Below, one piece after another: positions 1-8,979 of a stretch of 64,000 nt of DNA. The notes beneath the pieces were generated by a model, which saw only the letters and a program-made list of their open reading frames with translations, was not told the DNA's origin and did no database searches. Numbering within the stretch: position 1 is the stretch's first letter; each line of letters starts with the position of its first letter. The stretch covers positions 1 to 64,000 of the forward strand of contig JBGTMS010000103.1 of the NCBI GenBank assembly GCA_041743425.1, in the 5' to 3' direction. Origin of the DNA: JTS-RE37 sp041743425. Its GTDB lineage: Bacteria > Bacteroidota > Bacteroidia > Flavobacteriales > Flavobacteriaceae. Position numbers and translations under genes: made by a program.

Positions 1-3000
1 CGATCTTCAAATCCTTCGAAGAAAATATTGCCTCATTAACGCATGACCAGCTAAGGGAAAAAACTACATTTTTTCGAAATACGATTTCCGAGGCCAGCGC
101 CGCACATTATGTAAAGGTGCTGTTATTGAAAGAGGAAGCTCAGAACTCGGAAGACATAGATAAAAACGAGGAGTTTTACGAAGAGATAGATAAGCTTGAG
201 GAGGAAATTTATGCCATCAGCGAACAAACGCTCAATGAGCTTCTTCCGGAAGCATTTGCCGTTATCAAGGAAACTGCCAAACGGTTTGTTGCCAATGAGA
301 CACTCACTGTAACCGCAACGGAACAGGATCGTATCTTCTCGGCAACCCGCGATTACATCACTCTTGAAGGTAATTCGGCGATCTGGAGCAATTCATGGGA
401 TGCGGCTGGTAAGGAAGTTACCTGGGATATGGTGCACTATGATGTCCAGCTGATTGGAGGTATCGCGATGCACCAGGGTAAAATAGCCGAAATGCAGACC
501 GGTGAAGGTAAAACGCTTGTAGCAACCCTCCCGCTTTATCTCAATGCCCTCTCCGGAAAAGGTTGCCACCTTGTAACCGTGAACGATTATCTGGCCAAAA
601 GGGACAGCGCATGGATGGCCCCCATTTTTGAGTTTCATGGGCTGACAGTGGATTGTATTGATAAGCATCAGCCCAATTCCGATGGCCGGAGGGCGGCGTA
701 CAATGCCGATATTACCTACGGCACCAACAATGAATTCGGTTTTGATTATTTGAGGGATAACATGGCGCACACCCCTGGCGATCTCGTTCAGCGACCCCAT
801 CACTATGCCATTGTTGATGAGGTGGATTCAGTTCTGATAGATGATGCCAGAACTCCGTTGATCATATCCGGTCCGGTTCCTGAAGGCGATCGACACGAAT
901 TTAATGAACTCAAGCCAAAGGTCGCTGATATTGTCCAGAGACAAAGGCAATATCTTACAGGCGTACTGGCGGAAGCAAAAAAGAGCATTGCAGAGGGTGA
1001 TGTGAAAGAAGGAGGTTTTCTTTTGCTCCGGGTCCATAGAGGGTTACCAAAAAATAAAGCTCTCATTAAGTTTCTGAGTGAAGAAGGTATCAAACAGCTC
1101 CTTCAGAAAACAGAAAATTTTTACATGCAGGACAACAACAGAGAAATGCCCAGGGTGGATGAAGAATTGCTTTTTGTAATTGACGAAAAGAACAATCAGA
1201 TCGAACTATCCGATAAGGGGATTGAGTACCTTTCGGGTGACCATAGTAAGGATTTTTTCGTGATGCCCGATATTGGCAGTGAAATTGCCCGGATAGAAAA
1301 CCAGGACCTCGAAATCGAAAAAGAGGCGGAATTAAAGGAGGAACTCTTCAAGGATTTTGCAATTAAAAGTGAGCGGATTCATACGATGAGCCAGTTGCTC
1401 AAAGCATATACCCTTTTTGAAAAAGATGTGGAATATGTGGTTATGGAAAATAAGGTGATGATCGTTGATGAACAAACAGGCCGCATCATGGATGGCCGGC
1501 GCTATTCAGACGGATTGCATCAGGCGATTGAGGCGAAAGAAAATGTCAGGATCGAAGCGATGACTCAGACCTTTGCCACCATCACCCTCCAGAATTATTT
1601 CCGAATGTATAGAAAGCTTGCCGGAATGACCGGGACCGCCGTAACTGAGGCAGGTGAATTCTGGGAAATCTACAAATTGGATGTGATGGAGATCCCAACC
1701 AACCGGCCCGTCGCCAGGAATGACCGACACGACTATATCTATAAAACCAAGAGAGAAAAGTACAATGCCATTATCGATGAGGTAACCCAGCTTTCAGAGA
1801 AAGGTCGCCCGATCCTCATCGGTACCACCTCCGTTGAAATTTCGGAATTGCTCTCCCGAATGTTGCTGATCCGAAAGATTCCACATAACGTCCTGAATGC
1901 CAAACTTCACAAAAAAGAGGCGGACATTGTAGCGGAGGCCGGAAAGTCGGGTATTGTGACCATCGCTACCAACATGGCTGGCCGTGGTACGGATATTAAA
2001 CTGACACCCGCCGTTAAGGAAGCCGGAGGACTTGCCATAGTCGGGACCGAGCGACACGATTCAAGAAGGGTTGACCGGCAGTTAAGGGGGCGCTCAGGGC
2101 GACAGGGAGATCCCGGAAGTTCTCAGTTCTATGTCTCTCTGGAGGATAATCTGATGCGCTTGTTCGGTTCCGAAAGAGTGGCCAAAATGATGGACAGAAT
2201 GGGATTGGAGGAAGGGGAAGTGATTCAGCATTCCATGATGACGAAATCCATAGAACGGGCACAGAAAAAAGTGGAGGAAAACAATTTTGGAATCCGAAAA
2301 CGTCTGCTTGAGTATGATGACGTCATGAACGCCCAGCGAGAAGTAATTTACAAGAGGCGACGTCATGCCCTGCAAGGGGAGCGACTGAAGGTGGACATCG
2401 CAAATATGATCTATGATACCTGCGAAGCGATCGCCGATACAAACAAAGCGGCCAGTGATTTTAAGAATTTTGAATTCGAACTAATCAAGTATTTTTCGAT
2501 AACCTCACCAATCTCGGAAGCGGAATTTGCGAAGACCGGTTTTCTCGAAATAGCAAATCTGATATACGCTGAAGCCTTTAATCATTACCAGGAGAAGATG
2601 GAAAGGAACGCCTCAACAGCCTTCCCGGTAATCAAAAAAGTATATGAAGATAATGCCAATAAATTCGAGCGGATCGTGGTCCCTTTTACAGATGGCATTA
2701 AAACGCTGAATGTTGTCACCAATCTCAAAAAAGCTTACGAAAGCAACGGAAAAGTGCTCATCACCGATTTTGAAAAGAATATTACTCTGGCTATCATCGA
2801 TGAAGCATGGAAAACACATCTGCGCAAAATGGATGAATTAAAACAATCCGTGCAACTTGCGGTTCATGAACAGAAAGATCCGCTATTGATTTATAAGTTC
2901 GAAGCCTTTGAACTTTTCAGGTCCATGATTGATCGGGTCAATAAAGATGTTGTATCCTTTCTCTACAAGGGGGAATTGCCGTCGGCCAGTCCGAGTGAAA

Positions 3001-3281
3001 TTCATGAAGCGAGAAATGTAAGACGTCCCAAGGAGCAATTACAGGTTACCAAAGAAGAGATTCCTAACAGTGATGAACTTGCGGCACAGAACAGGGCGGC
3101 AGGCAACACACAACGAAGCAGACCTCAGGTCACCGAAACCATCATAAGGGAAAAACCTAAAATTGGCAGAAATGACCGGGTTACAGTGAAAAATGTCCTT
3201 TCAGGAGAAAATAAATCCATGAAATATAAGCAAGCTGAGCCATTGATCGACAGCGGTAATTGGGTGCTTGTAGAAGAATAA
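1..3281 (+). CDS. secA: Protein translocase ATPase SecA, 5' end outside the window
   Basis: SecA is the cytoplasmic motor ATPase that pushes unfolded preproteins through SecYEG. The reading frame is open from base 3 and its first residues (IFKSFEENIASLTHDQLREK) are typical SecA N-terminal sequence, so the true start lies left of the window; the GTG at 117 is internal. Visible motifs are Walker A (MQTGEGKT, near 493), the Walker B/DEAD-like DEVDSVLIDDARTP (near 814), the TGTAVTEAGEF junction, and the helicase C motif ATNMAGRGTDIKL followed by RRVDRQLRGRSGRQGDPG. A long insertion within nucleotide-binding domain 1 is usual for Bacteroidota. The C-terminus ends in a basic and acidic tail without the CxC...CH zinc/SecB-binding motif, also usual for this phylum. 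Confidence 0.97.
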   Translation, partial: IFKSFEENIASLTHDQLREKTTFFRNTISEASAAHYVKVLLLKEEAQNSEDIDKNEEFYEEIDKLEEEIYAISEQTLNELLPEAFAVIKETAKRFVANETLTVTATEQDRIFSATRDYITLEGNSAIWSNSWDAAGKEVTWDMVHYDVQLIGGIAMHQGKIAEMQTGEGKTLVATLPLYLNALSGKGCHLVTVNDYLAKRDSAWMAPIFEFHGLTVDCIDKHQPNSDGRRAAYNADITYGTNNEFGFDYLRDNMAHTPGDLVQRPHHYAIVDEVDSVLIDDARTPLIISGPVPEGDRHEFNELKPKVADIVQRQRQYLTGVLAEAKKSIAEGDVKEGGFLLLRVHRGLPKNKALIKFLSEEGIKQLLQKTENFYMQDNNREMPRVDEELLFVIDEKNNQIELSDKGIEYLSGDHSKDFFVMPDIGSEIARIENQDLEIEKEAELKEELFKDFAIKSERIHTMSQLLKAYTLFEKDVEYVVMENKVMIVDEQTGRIMDGRRYSDGLHQAIEAKENVRIEAMTQTFATITLQNYFRMYRKLAGMTGTAVTEAGEFWEIYKLDVMEIPTNRPVARNDRHDYIYKTKREKYNAIIDEVTQLSEKGRPILIGTTSVEISELLSRMLLIRKIPHNVLNAKLHKKEADIVAEAGKSGIVTIATNMAGRGTDIKLTPAVKEAGGLAIVGTERHDSRRVDRQLRGRSGRQGDPGSSQFYVSLEDNLMRLFGSERVAKMMDRMGLEEGEVIQHSMMTKSIERAQKKVEENNFGIRKRLLEYDDVMNAQREVIYKRRRHALQGERLKVDIANMIYDTCEAIADTNKAASDFKNFEFELIKYFSITSPISEAEFAKTGFLEIANLIYAEAFNHYQEKMERNASTAFPVIKKVYEDNANKFERIVVPFTDGIKTLNVVTNLKKAYESNGKVLITDFEKNITLAIIDEAWKTHLRKMDELKQSVQLAVHEQKDPLLIYKFEAFELFRSMIDRVNKDVVSFLYKGELPSASPSEIHEARNVRRPKEQLQVTKEEIPNSDELAAQNRAAGNTQRSRPQVTETIIREKPKIGRNDRVTVKNVLSGENKSMKYKQAEPLIDSGNWVLVEE

Positions 3282-3462
3282 CGTTATACATCGGCGAGAA
3301 TCATCGTAGGCGTCTCGGCTCCGCCTTATTGAACAAGGCATTGCGGCCAGTTTTCAAAATTGAATGCCCCGTAATATGCAACCGCTCAGGAGAAAATACT
3401 TGCATAGGTGCCTTACAGAGGCTGTCCATTCAGAAATGGTGGCTCTCATGTTTTCAATTTCC

Positions 3463-3491
3463 TTGTCATCTGCCAAAATTGAATATCTTTA
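3463..3491 (+). promoter_or_regulatory. Candidate Bacteroidota promoter upstream of Gfo/Idh gene
   Basis: TTG at 3463-3465 and TATCTTTA at 3484-3491 are 18 bases apart, fitting the Bacteroidota sigma-A pattern (TTG, 17-20 bases, TAnnTTTG) with one mismatch in the last base. It lies 23 bases before the ATG at 3515. Seen by eye only. Confidence 0.45.
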
Positions 3492-3514
3492 GATGGTCTT
3501 ACTATCAAATGTAA

Positions 3515-4915
3515 ATGGCCATGAATTCTTCCAGACGTAAATTTCTTACCTCGATCAGCATGCTGGCCGCTACCACAGCATTCCCTATTTCCGCTTTCGA
3601 TTTCGGCGCCATAAAGAAATTAAAAATAGCCCTCGTTGGCACCGGAATCCGTGGAACTACTTTTTGGGGAAAAAGGTTGGTGGATGAATATGCGGATATA
3701 CTGGAATTTGTCGGCCTGAGTGATATAAATCCCGGACGACTTAACTTTGCCAGAGGACATATTGGGGTCTCCTGCCCTGTTTATACAGATTTTGAGGAGA
3801 TGATCAGGATGACAAAGCCCGACCTGGTAATCGTCACGACCAAGGATGCCACCCATCACCAATTCATTATTAAGGCGCTGGAAATGGGGTGTGAGGTGCT
3901 GACAGAAAAACCTCTGACCACTGATGAACATAAATGCCAGGCCATCCTGGACGCAGAGAAAAAGTCAGGTAAAAGTCTCATAGTAGGATTTAATTACCGG
4001 TGGGGCGCTTATGCTACCAAGATCAGAGAACTCCTGACAGCTGATACCATCGGCAAAGTGACATCCGTCGATTTTCACTGGTATCTGAATACCTACCATG
4101 GTGCAAGTTATTTCAGGAGATGGCATGGCCTGATCGAAAACAGCGGGTCATTATGGGTTCACAAGGCCACACATCACTTTGACCTCCTTAACTGGTGGAT
4201 CAATTCAGAGCCTGAAGAAGTATTCGCCTACGGAGATTTGGAATTCTATGGGAAAAATAGCAGTTTCAGGGGCGACAATTGCAGGAAATGCGAACATACA
4301 GCGGAATGCCCTTTCTACTGGGATATCAATAAAGAGCCTTTTTTAAAGCAATTATATGTGGATAATGAGCACCATGACGGTTATATCCGCGACAACTGCC
4401 TTTTCAGAAATGATATTGATTCCTACGACAAAATGTCGGCCCAGGTCAGGTATAAGAACAATGTCCAGCTGAACTATTCCCTGACTACTTATTCGCCCTA
4501 TGAGGGCTGGAGGGCGGCATTTAACGGAACCAAGGGCCGGCTTGAGGCCTGGTCCGATATCCCTTACAATGAACACTTAAAACCCGATCAGGCAGAATTG
4601 CATGCCATGGAAATGGCTCAGAGCGGACCAAAAGAGTTGTCAGTGGAACCTCTCATCGTCCATAATCTCTGGCGGGAACACGAAACCCTGAATATCACGA
4701 TTGATAAAGCGGGACATGGCGGGGGAGATGAAGAGTTACAAAATAAACTCTTCCGAAGTCCGGATGCGAACGATCCCTATGGACGCCTCGCCGGATCACG
4801 TGATGGCGCCATGTCTGTTCTGATTGGAATAGCAGCAAGAAAAAGTATCATTAGCGGGCAGCCTGTAAAAATTGCCGGCCTCACCGATCTTATCCCCAGA
4901 ACCGTTAGAAGTTAG
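3515..4915 (+). CDS. Tat-exported Gfo/Idh/MocA family oxidoreductase
   Basis: NAD(P)-dependent sugar or polyol dehydrogenase-like protein of 466 residues. The N-terminus has a Tat-like signal (SSRRKFLTSISMLAATTAFP), so it probably acts in the periplasm with a pre-bound cofactor, as glucose-fructose oxidoreductase does. The Rossmann motif is ALVGTGIRGTTFW, followed by the family signature TEKPLTT. A cysteine group near residues 255-266 (CRKCEHTAEC, CxxC-x5-C) with a later Cys in DNCLF suggests a structural metal site, which related subfamily members also have. The start is the ATG at 3515; the ATG at 3521 is an equally good alternative. The substrate cannot be read from the sequence. Transcription is probably single, from the promoter at 3463. 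Confidence 0.88.
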   Translation: MAMNSSRRKFLTSISMLAATTAFPISAFDFGAIKKLKIALVGTGIRGTTFWGKRLVDEYADILEFVGLSDINPGRLNFARGHIGVSCPVYTDFEEMIRMTKPDLVIVTTKDATHHQFIIKALEMGCEVLTEKPLTTDEHKCQAILDAEKKSGKSLIVGFNYRWGAYATKIRELLTADTIGKVTSVDFHWYLNTYHGASYFRRWHGLIENSGSLWVHKATHHFDLLNWWINSEPEEVFAYGDLEFYGKNSSFRGDNCRKCEHTAECPFYWDINKEPFLKQLYVDNEHHDGYIRDNCLFRNDIDSYDKMSAQVRYKNNVQLNYSLTTYSPYEGWRAAFNGTKGRLEAWSDIPYNEHLKPDQAELHAMEMAQSGPKELSVEPLIVHNLWREHETLNITIDKAGHGGGDEELQNKLFRSPDANDPYGRLAGSRDGAMSVLIGIAARKSIISGQPVKIAGLTDLIPRTVRS

Positions 4916-5075
4916 ACTTTTTATTTCCAAATATGGAGCAACAGGAAATAAGTAATATATCCCGGAATTTCAGAACTTTAGGTTATCCGACCCAACTTGA
5001 TCTGAAATATCCCGTCCGGAATGACAGGGGCTGAAATTTAATAATTTAGTGGCCTAATCATAAATTCATTGCTAT

Positions 5076-6296
5076 ATGCTCAAAGCCGTCAGTGAGAATG
5101 AACGGATGAAGGACAAAGTACAGCTGACGCTCAGGGTAAGCTTTTACGCATCCTTATTATCACTGTTATTTGGCTTTATTTGCCTTTTTCTGCTGCAGAT
5201 CACCATTGTGGTACCCTACGTGTTTTTCCTTTTTGCTATCGTCAATATAGTAAACATCAGAGCCTATAAAAGTCACAGGAATCTCACGCTTGCATTCAAT
5301 ATCATTTCCATTACGGGTCTGGCCTGTGCCCTGGTGATCACCTTGTATACCGAAGGTATCAACAGCGCTTTTATTTTTGTCATGGCCGTAGTGGTCTTTG
5401 CGGGATACGTCTCCACCCAGCGATATGGCAGAATCTACTTATATATTACCATTTTGATTGTGGTCCTGATCTATGTGCAGGATAGTTCGACCTTTTCACT
5501 CACCCAAAATGTGGTGCCTCCGGAATCTCAGCGAATGTTCAGCTTTCTTAGTGTTTTGTTTTCAATTTATATTTTGGGAGGGGTATTGGGAAAGAATTTG
5601 CTCAAAGCACATCATAATTTATACAAATCAAAACAAGAAATAGAAGAACGCATCAAGGAAAAGGAAACCCTTTTAAGGGAGGTCCATCACAGGGTCAAAA
5701 ATAACCTCCAGACCGTATCGAGCCTTTTGAATCTTCAGTCCAGGACCCTCGACGATGACCAGGTCAAAGACCTTATTCGAAGCAGCCAGAACCGGGTAAT
5801 CTCCATGGCTATGGTTCATGAAATGCTCTATATGCGAGACGACCTGTCAAAAATAGAGTACCGCTCTTATGTAAAGGAGCTGAGCGATTACCTGTTAAAA
5901 TCCCTGAAAGGTGTGGACCATAAAATTCAGTTGGCAATTGACATTCCCGATATTAGTCTTGGCATAGATACAGCCATCCCGCTGGGGCTTCTTATTAATG
6001 AAGCAATCACCAACTCACTAAAATACGGGATCCTGAATGACGAGTCCGGATTAATCAGTATCAGACTTCTCAGAGAAGATGAAAACAATTTTATACTTCA
6101 GATCGGAGATGATGGCCGGGGGTTTTCGGACAGTATCAACCATAAGACCACTAAATCGCTTGGATTAAAATTAATACATAACCTTACCCGGCAATTGAAC
6201 GGAACCGTTACTAAGGACCAAATAAAAAAAGGAACCCACTATATTATCCGGTTCCGTGAAGTCTCCGAACAGGACTATTTTCATTCCATACCCTAG
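5076..6296 (+). CDS. Membrane sensor histidine kinase, HisKA_2 type
   Basis: Sensor kinase of 406 residues. Residues about 20-175 hold roughly six hydrophobic segments with no recognisable sensory domain. A short coiled linker (KSKQEIEERIKEKETLL) leads to the HisKA_2 phosphoacceptor box REVHHRVKNNLQ, with His204 the likely phosphorylation site. The HATPase domain follows, with N box LLINEAITNSLKYG (Glu309, Asn313) and G1 box GDDGRGF. HisKA_2 kinases commonly signal to PhyR-type or LytTR/NarL regulators, but no response regulator lies next to it, so the partner is unknown. Flanking genes are unrelated. Start is the ATG at 5076. Confidence 0.88.
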   Translation: MLKAVSENERMKDKVQLTLRVSFYASLLSLLFGFICLFLLQITIVVPYVFFLFAIVNIVNIRAYKSHRNLTLAFNIISITGLACALVITLYTEGINSAFIFVMAVVVFAGYVSTQRYGRIYLYITILIVVLIYVQDSSTFSLTQNVVPPESQRMFSFLSVLFSIYILGGVLGKNLLKAHHNLYKSKQEIEERIKEKETLLREVHHRVKNNLQTVSSLLNLQSRTLDDDQVKDLIRSSQNRVISMAMVHEMLYMRDDLSKIEYRSYVKELSDYLLKSLKGVDHKIQLAIDIPDISLGIDTAIPLGLLINEAITNSLKYGILNDESGLISIRLLREDENNFILQIGDDGRGFSDSINHKTTKSLGLKLIHNLTRQLNGTVTKDQIKKGTHYIIRFREVSEQDYFHSIP

Positions 6297-6415
6297 TTGC
6301 CGCTATCAATCATCCGCTTAAATTTAAATTCAATTCTTTTCAGAATTCCATCATGCGGCTGACGTTTCATTCATTTATACCTATATTTAAATCGATAAAC
6401 CATAGCCAGTTTTAA

Positions 6416-8932
6416 ATGCATCATAAAATAGCTTGCCTCCTGCTGCTTTGCAGTACGCTTATACATTCTCAGGATTATTTCTATCAAAAATTTCAACCCT
6501 TTAATCCCGATGTCCCCTCCCCTGAAAAATTTCTCGGTTACGCCATAGGTGACAAACATACCCGTCATGACCTTATAGTTGCTTACATGGAGAAATTAGC
6601 TGAAGTATCTCCGAGGGCAACAATGTACCAGTACGGAAAGACCCATGAAGGCAGGAAACTCGTAATACTTACACTCAGTTCACCTGAAAATCATACGAAT
6701 CTGGAATCGATCAAGAGCAGGCATCTGGCATTTACCGATCCTGTGGGAGACGCAAATAATTATGACGAAGTTCCCATATTTATAAACCTCGCTTATAATG
6801 TTCACGGCAATGAACCTTCCAGTTCCGAAGCCGCCCTTCTAACAGCTTATACTTTGGCCGCTTCCGAAAGCCCGGAAATTTTAAACTACCTGAAGAAATC
6901 AGTCATCTTTATTGATCCTGCTATCAATCCGGATGGCAGGGACCGTCACACCCAATGGGCCAACACCTATCAGGCGATGTCCCTTGTCCCTGACCCGCAG
7001 GACGCGGAGCACAATGAATATTGGCCCGGCGGGAGAACCAATCATTATTGGTTCGATCTCAACAGGGACTGGCTCCTGGCGGTGAATCCGGAAAGTCAGG
7101 GAAAACTTGACTGGTATCATGAATGGTATCCTAATGTGGTAACCGATTTCCACGAAATGGGATCGCAAAGCACTTATTTTTTTGAACCGATGAAAATGAA
7201 TGGCTCCCTGAACCCCATCATGCCAAAGGAAAACTATGAGGATCTTAATAATATATTCGGCTCCTACTTTGCCAATGCACTGGATAGTATAGGATCATTG
7301 TATTTTACCAAAGAGGTCTTTGATGGCACCTATCCCGGCTATGGCTCTTCATATCCGGATCTGCAAGGAGGACTTGGTCTGCTTTTTGAACAGGCCAGTT
7401 CAAGGGGGATTAAACAGACCACAGAATTCGGCGAGATTACTTTCTCTTTTACCATAAGAAATCAATATACCTCTGGTATTGCCACAGTAAAAGCCGCAGT
7501 TGAGAACAAAACCTACCTCCGTGAATACCAGCAAGATTTTTTTAAAGGCGCGTTAACAAATGCTTCCTCGGGAAAAATACGGGGGTACCGTTTTGGTGAT
7601 AAGTATGATCAGAACAGAAATAAGGCATTTATTGAACTTCTGCTCAGGCATCGGATAGAAGTGCATAAAAGCGGAGAAAATGAATTTGTTGTCCCAGTCT
7701 CCCAACCACAATACCGAATGGTGCAAACCATGTTTGAAACGTATACCAAGTACCGCGACAGTGTTTTTTACGATGCCTCTGCCTGGTCGGTTTCTAATTT
7801 TTACAATATGAAATCAGTAGCTGTGGCTACAGTTGCAGCAGCTGATCCGATCAGGGATGTGGATGAGCTGGGCGGCCCGCGGCCCGTTGTAAGGTCAGAA
7901 TATGCTTACCTGATCGACTGGGACGATTATAATGCCCCGGCTGCATTGTACAAGCTGCAGGAAAAAGGCCTTGTACTCTCGTCTTCATTCAAACCTTTTA
8001 CAGCACAGACTACGGATGGGGAGAAAAATATGGGCTTTGGTACTCTATTGCTTCCGGTGAGTCTACAGAAAAAGAGTTCTGATGAAATTTTCCAAGGGTT
8101 GCAGGAAGTACAGCAAGAATTTCAGGTTCCAATATATGCTGTTCCCACAGGCTATAATAAGCAGGGTATAGATCTTGGAAGCGGATTTATCAAGCCGGTA
8201 AAAAAACCAAAGGCGGCCATGCTTATTGGTACCGGGGTTAGTTCCTATGAGGCCGGAGAAGTTTGGCATCTTCTGGATACCCGTGTCCGGATGCCCATCA
8301 CAAAATTGCCGCTTCGTAATTTTAATGAAACAGATTTCGACAAATACAATGTTTTAGTCATGGTCTCGGGGCGTTATGAACTCACTGAAAAGCAGTTGGC
8401 TTCGATACGGGCCTGGGTAGAAAAAGGTAATACCCTGATCACGATAGGAACCGGGAGCAGTTGGGCGGTGGAAAAAAAACTGGTCGCCGAGAAACTGGTG
8501 AAGGTCGAAAAGGATTCTACTGCCAAGGTCGATCGCAAGCGCTATATTGACGCGGAGGATACCATCGGTAAAGAAAGCGTGGGAGGGATCATTTTAAAGG
8601 TCGACCTCGATATTACACACCCTTTGGCCTTCGGTTATCACGATCTTATCCTTCCGGTGTACAAAAATAATGAGGTCTGGCTGGCTCCCAGCAAAAACGC
8701 TTATGCCACAGTGGCCAGCTATAGCGCTGAAGCCCGGGTCGACGGTTATATATCCGGGAAGAACCTGACGGATTTCGTCTCGGCTTCCGCCTCGCTGATG
8801 GTCAGTAAACTTGGCTCCGGCAGGGTTATCCTCTTTGCGGATAATCCAAATTTCAGAGGGGCATGGTACGGTACCAACCGGCTATTCCTCAATGCCCTCT
8901 TCCTTGGAAATCATATAGATGTTCCCGAATAA
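6416..8932 (+). CDS. Secreted M14-family zinc carboxypeptidase
   Basis: Exported metallocarboxypeptidase of 838 residues with a Sec signal peptide (KIACLLLLCSTLIHSQ). The M14 zinc ligands appear as HGNE (His130, Glu133) and His246 in TDFHEMGSQ, and the substrate-binding pair as DLNRDW (Asn216, Arg217). A conserved LLFEQASSRG segment lies at about residues 327-336. The second half (about 500-838) is not peptidase; the part around 640-720 (VLVMVSGRYELTEKQL, ITIGTGSSWAV) resembles a glutamine-amidotransferase-like fold seen attached to this M14 subfamily in Bacteroidota. The probable role is trimming peptides outside the inner membrane. The next gene, a secreted amidohydrolase, starts 47 bases downstream and may be co-transcribed. 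Confidence 0.9.
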   Translation: MHHKIACLLLLCSTLIHSQDYFYQKFQPFNPDVPSPEKFLGYAIGDKHTRHDLIVAYMEKLAEVSPRATMYQYGKTHEGRKLVILTLSSPENHTNLESIKSRHLAFTDPVGDANNYDEVPIFINLAYNVHGNEPSSSEAALLTAYTLAASESPEILNYLKKSVIFIDPAINPDGRDRHTQWANTYQAMSLVPDPQDAEHNEYWPGGRTNHYWFDLNRDWLLAVNPESQGKLDWYHEWYPNVVTDFHEMGSQSTYFFEPMKMNGSLNPIMPKENYEDLNNIFGSYFANALDSIGSLYFTKEVFDGTYPGYGSSYPDLQGGLGLLFEQASSRGIKQTTEFGEITFSFTIRNQYTSGIATVKAAVENKTYLREYQQDFFKGALTNASSGKIRGYRFGDKYDQNRNKAFIELLLRHRIEVHKSGENEFVVPVSQPQYRMVQTMFETYTKYRDSVFYDASAWSVSNFYNMKSVAVATVAAADPIRDVDELGGPRPVVRSEYAYLIDWDDYNAPAALYKLQEKGLVLSSSFKPFTAQTTDGEKNMGFGTLLLPVSLQKKSSDEIFQGLQEVQQEFQVPIYAVPTGYNKQGIDLGSGFIKPVKKPKAAMLIGTGVSSYEAGEVWHLLDTRVRMPITKLPLRNFNETDFDKYNVLVMVSGRYELTEKQLASIRAWVEKGNTLITIGTGSSWAVEKKLVAEKLVKVEKDSTAKVDRKRYIDAEDTIGKESVGGIILKVDLDITHPLAFGYHDLILPVYKNNEVWLAPSKNAYATVASYSAEARVDGYISGKNLTDFVSASASLMVSKLGSGRVILFADNPNFRGAWYGTNRLFLNALFLGNHIDVPE

Positions 8933-8979
8933 TATCAGAAATGGAATTCATGTAATAAATTAAAAACCTCCGATTCAAA

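Noticed and set aside
393..2819. Several minus- and plus-strand open frames inside secA
   Set aside because: All are antisense or out-of-frame readings of the strongly conserved SecA sequence.
3260..3514. Plus-strand open frame of 84 codons after secA
   Set aside because: Overlaps the end of secA, has no family features and sits in the promoter region of the next gene.
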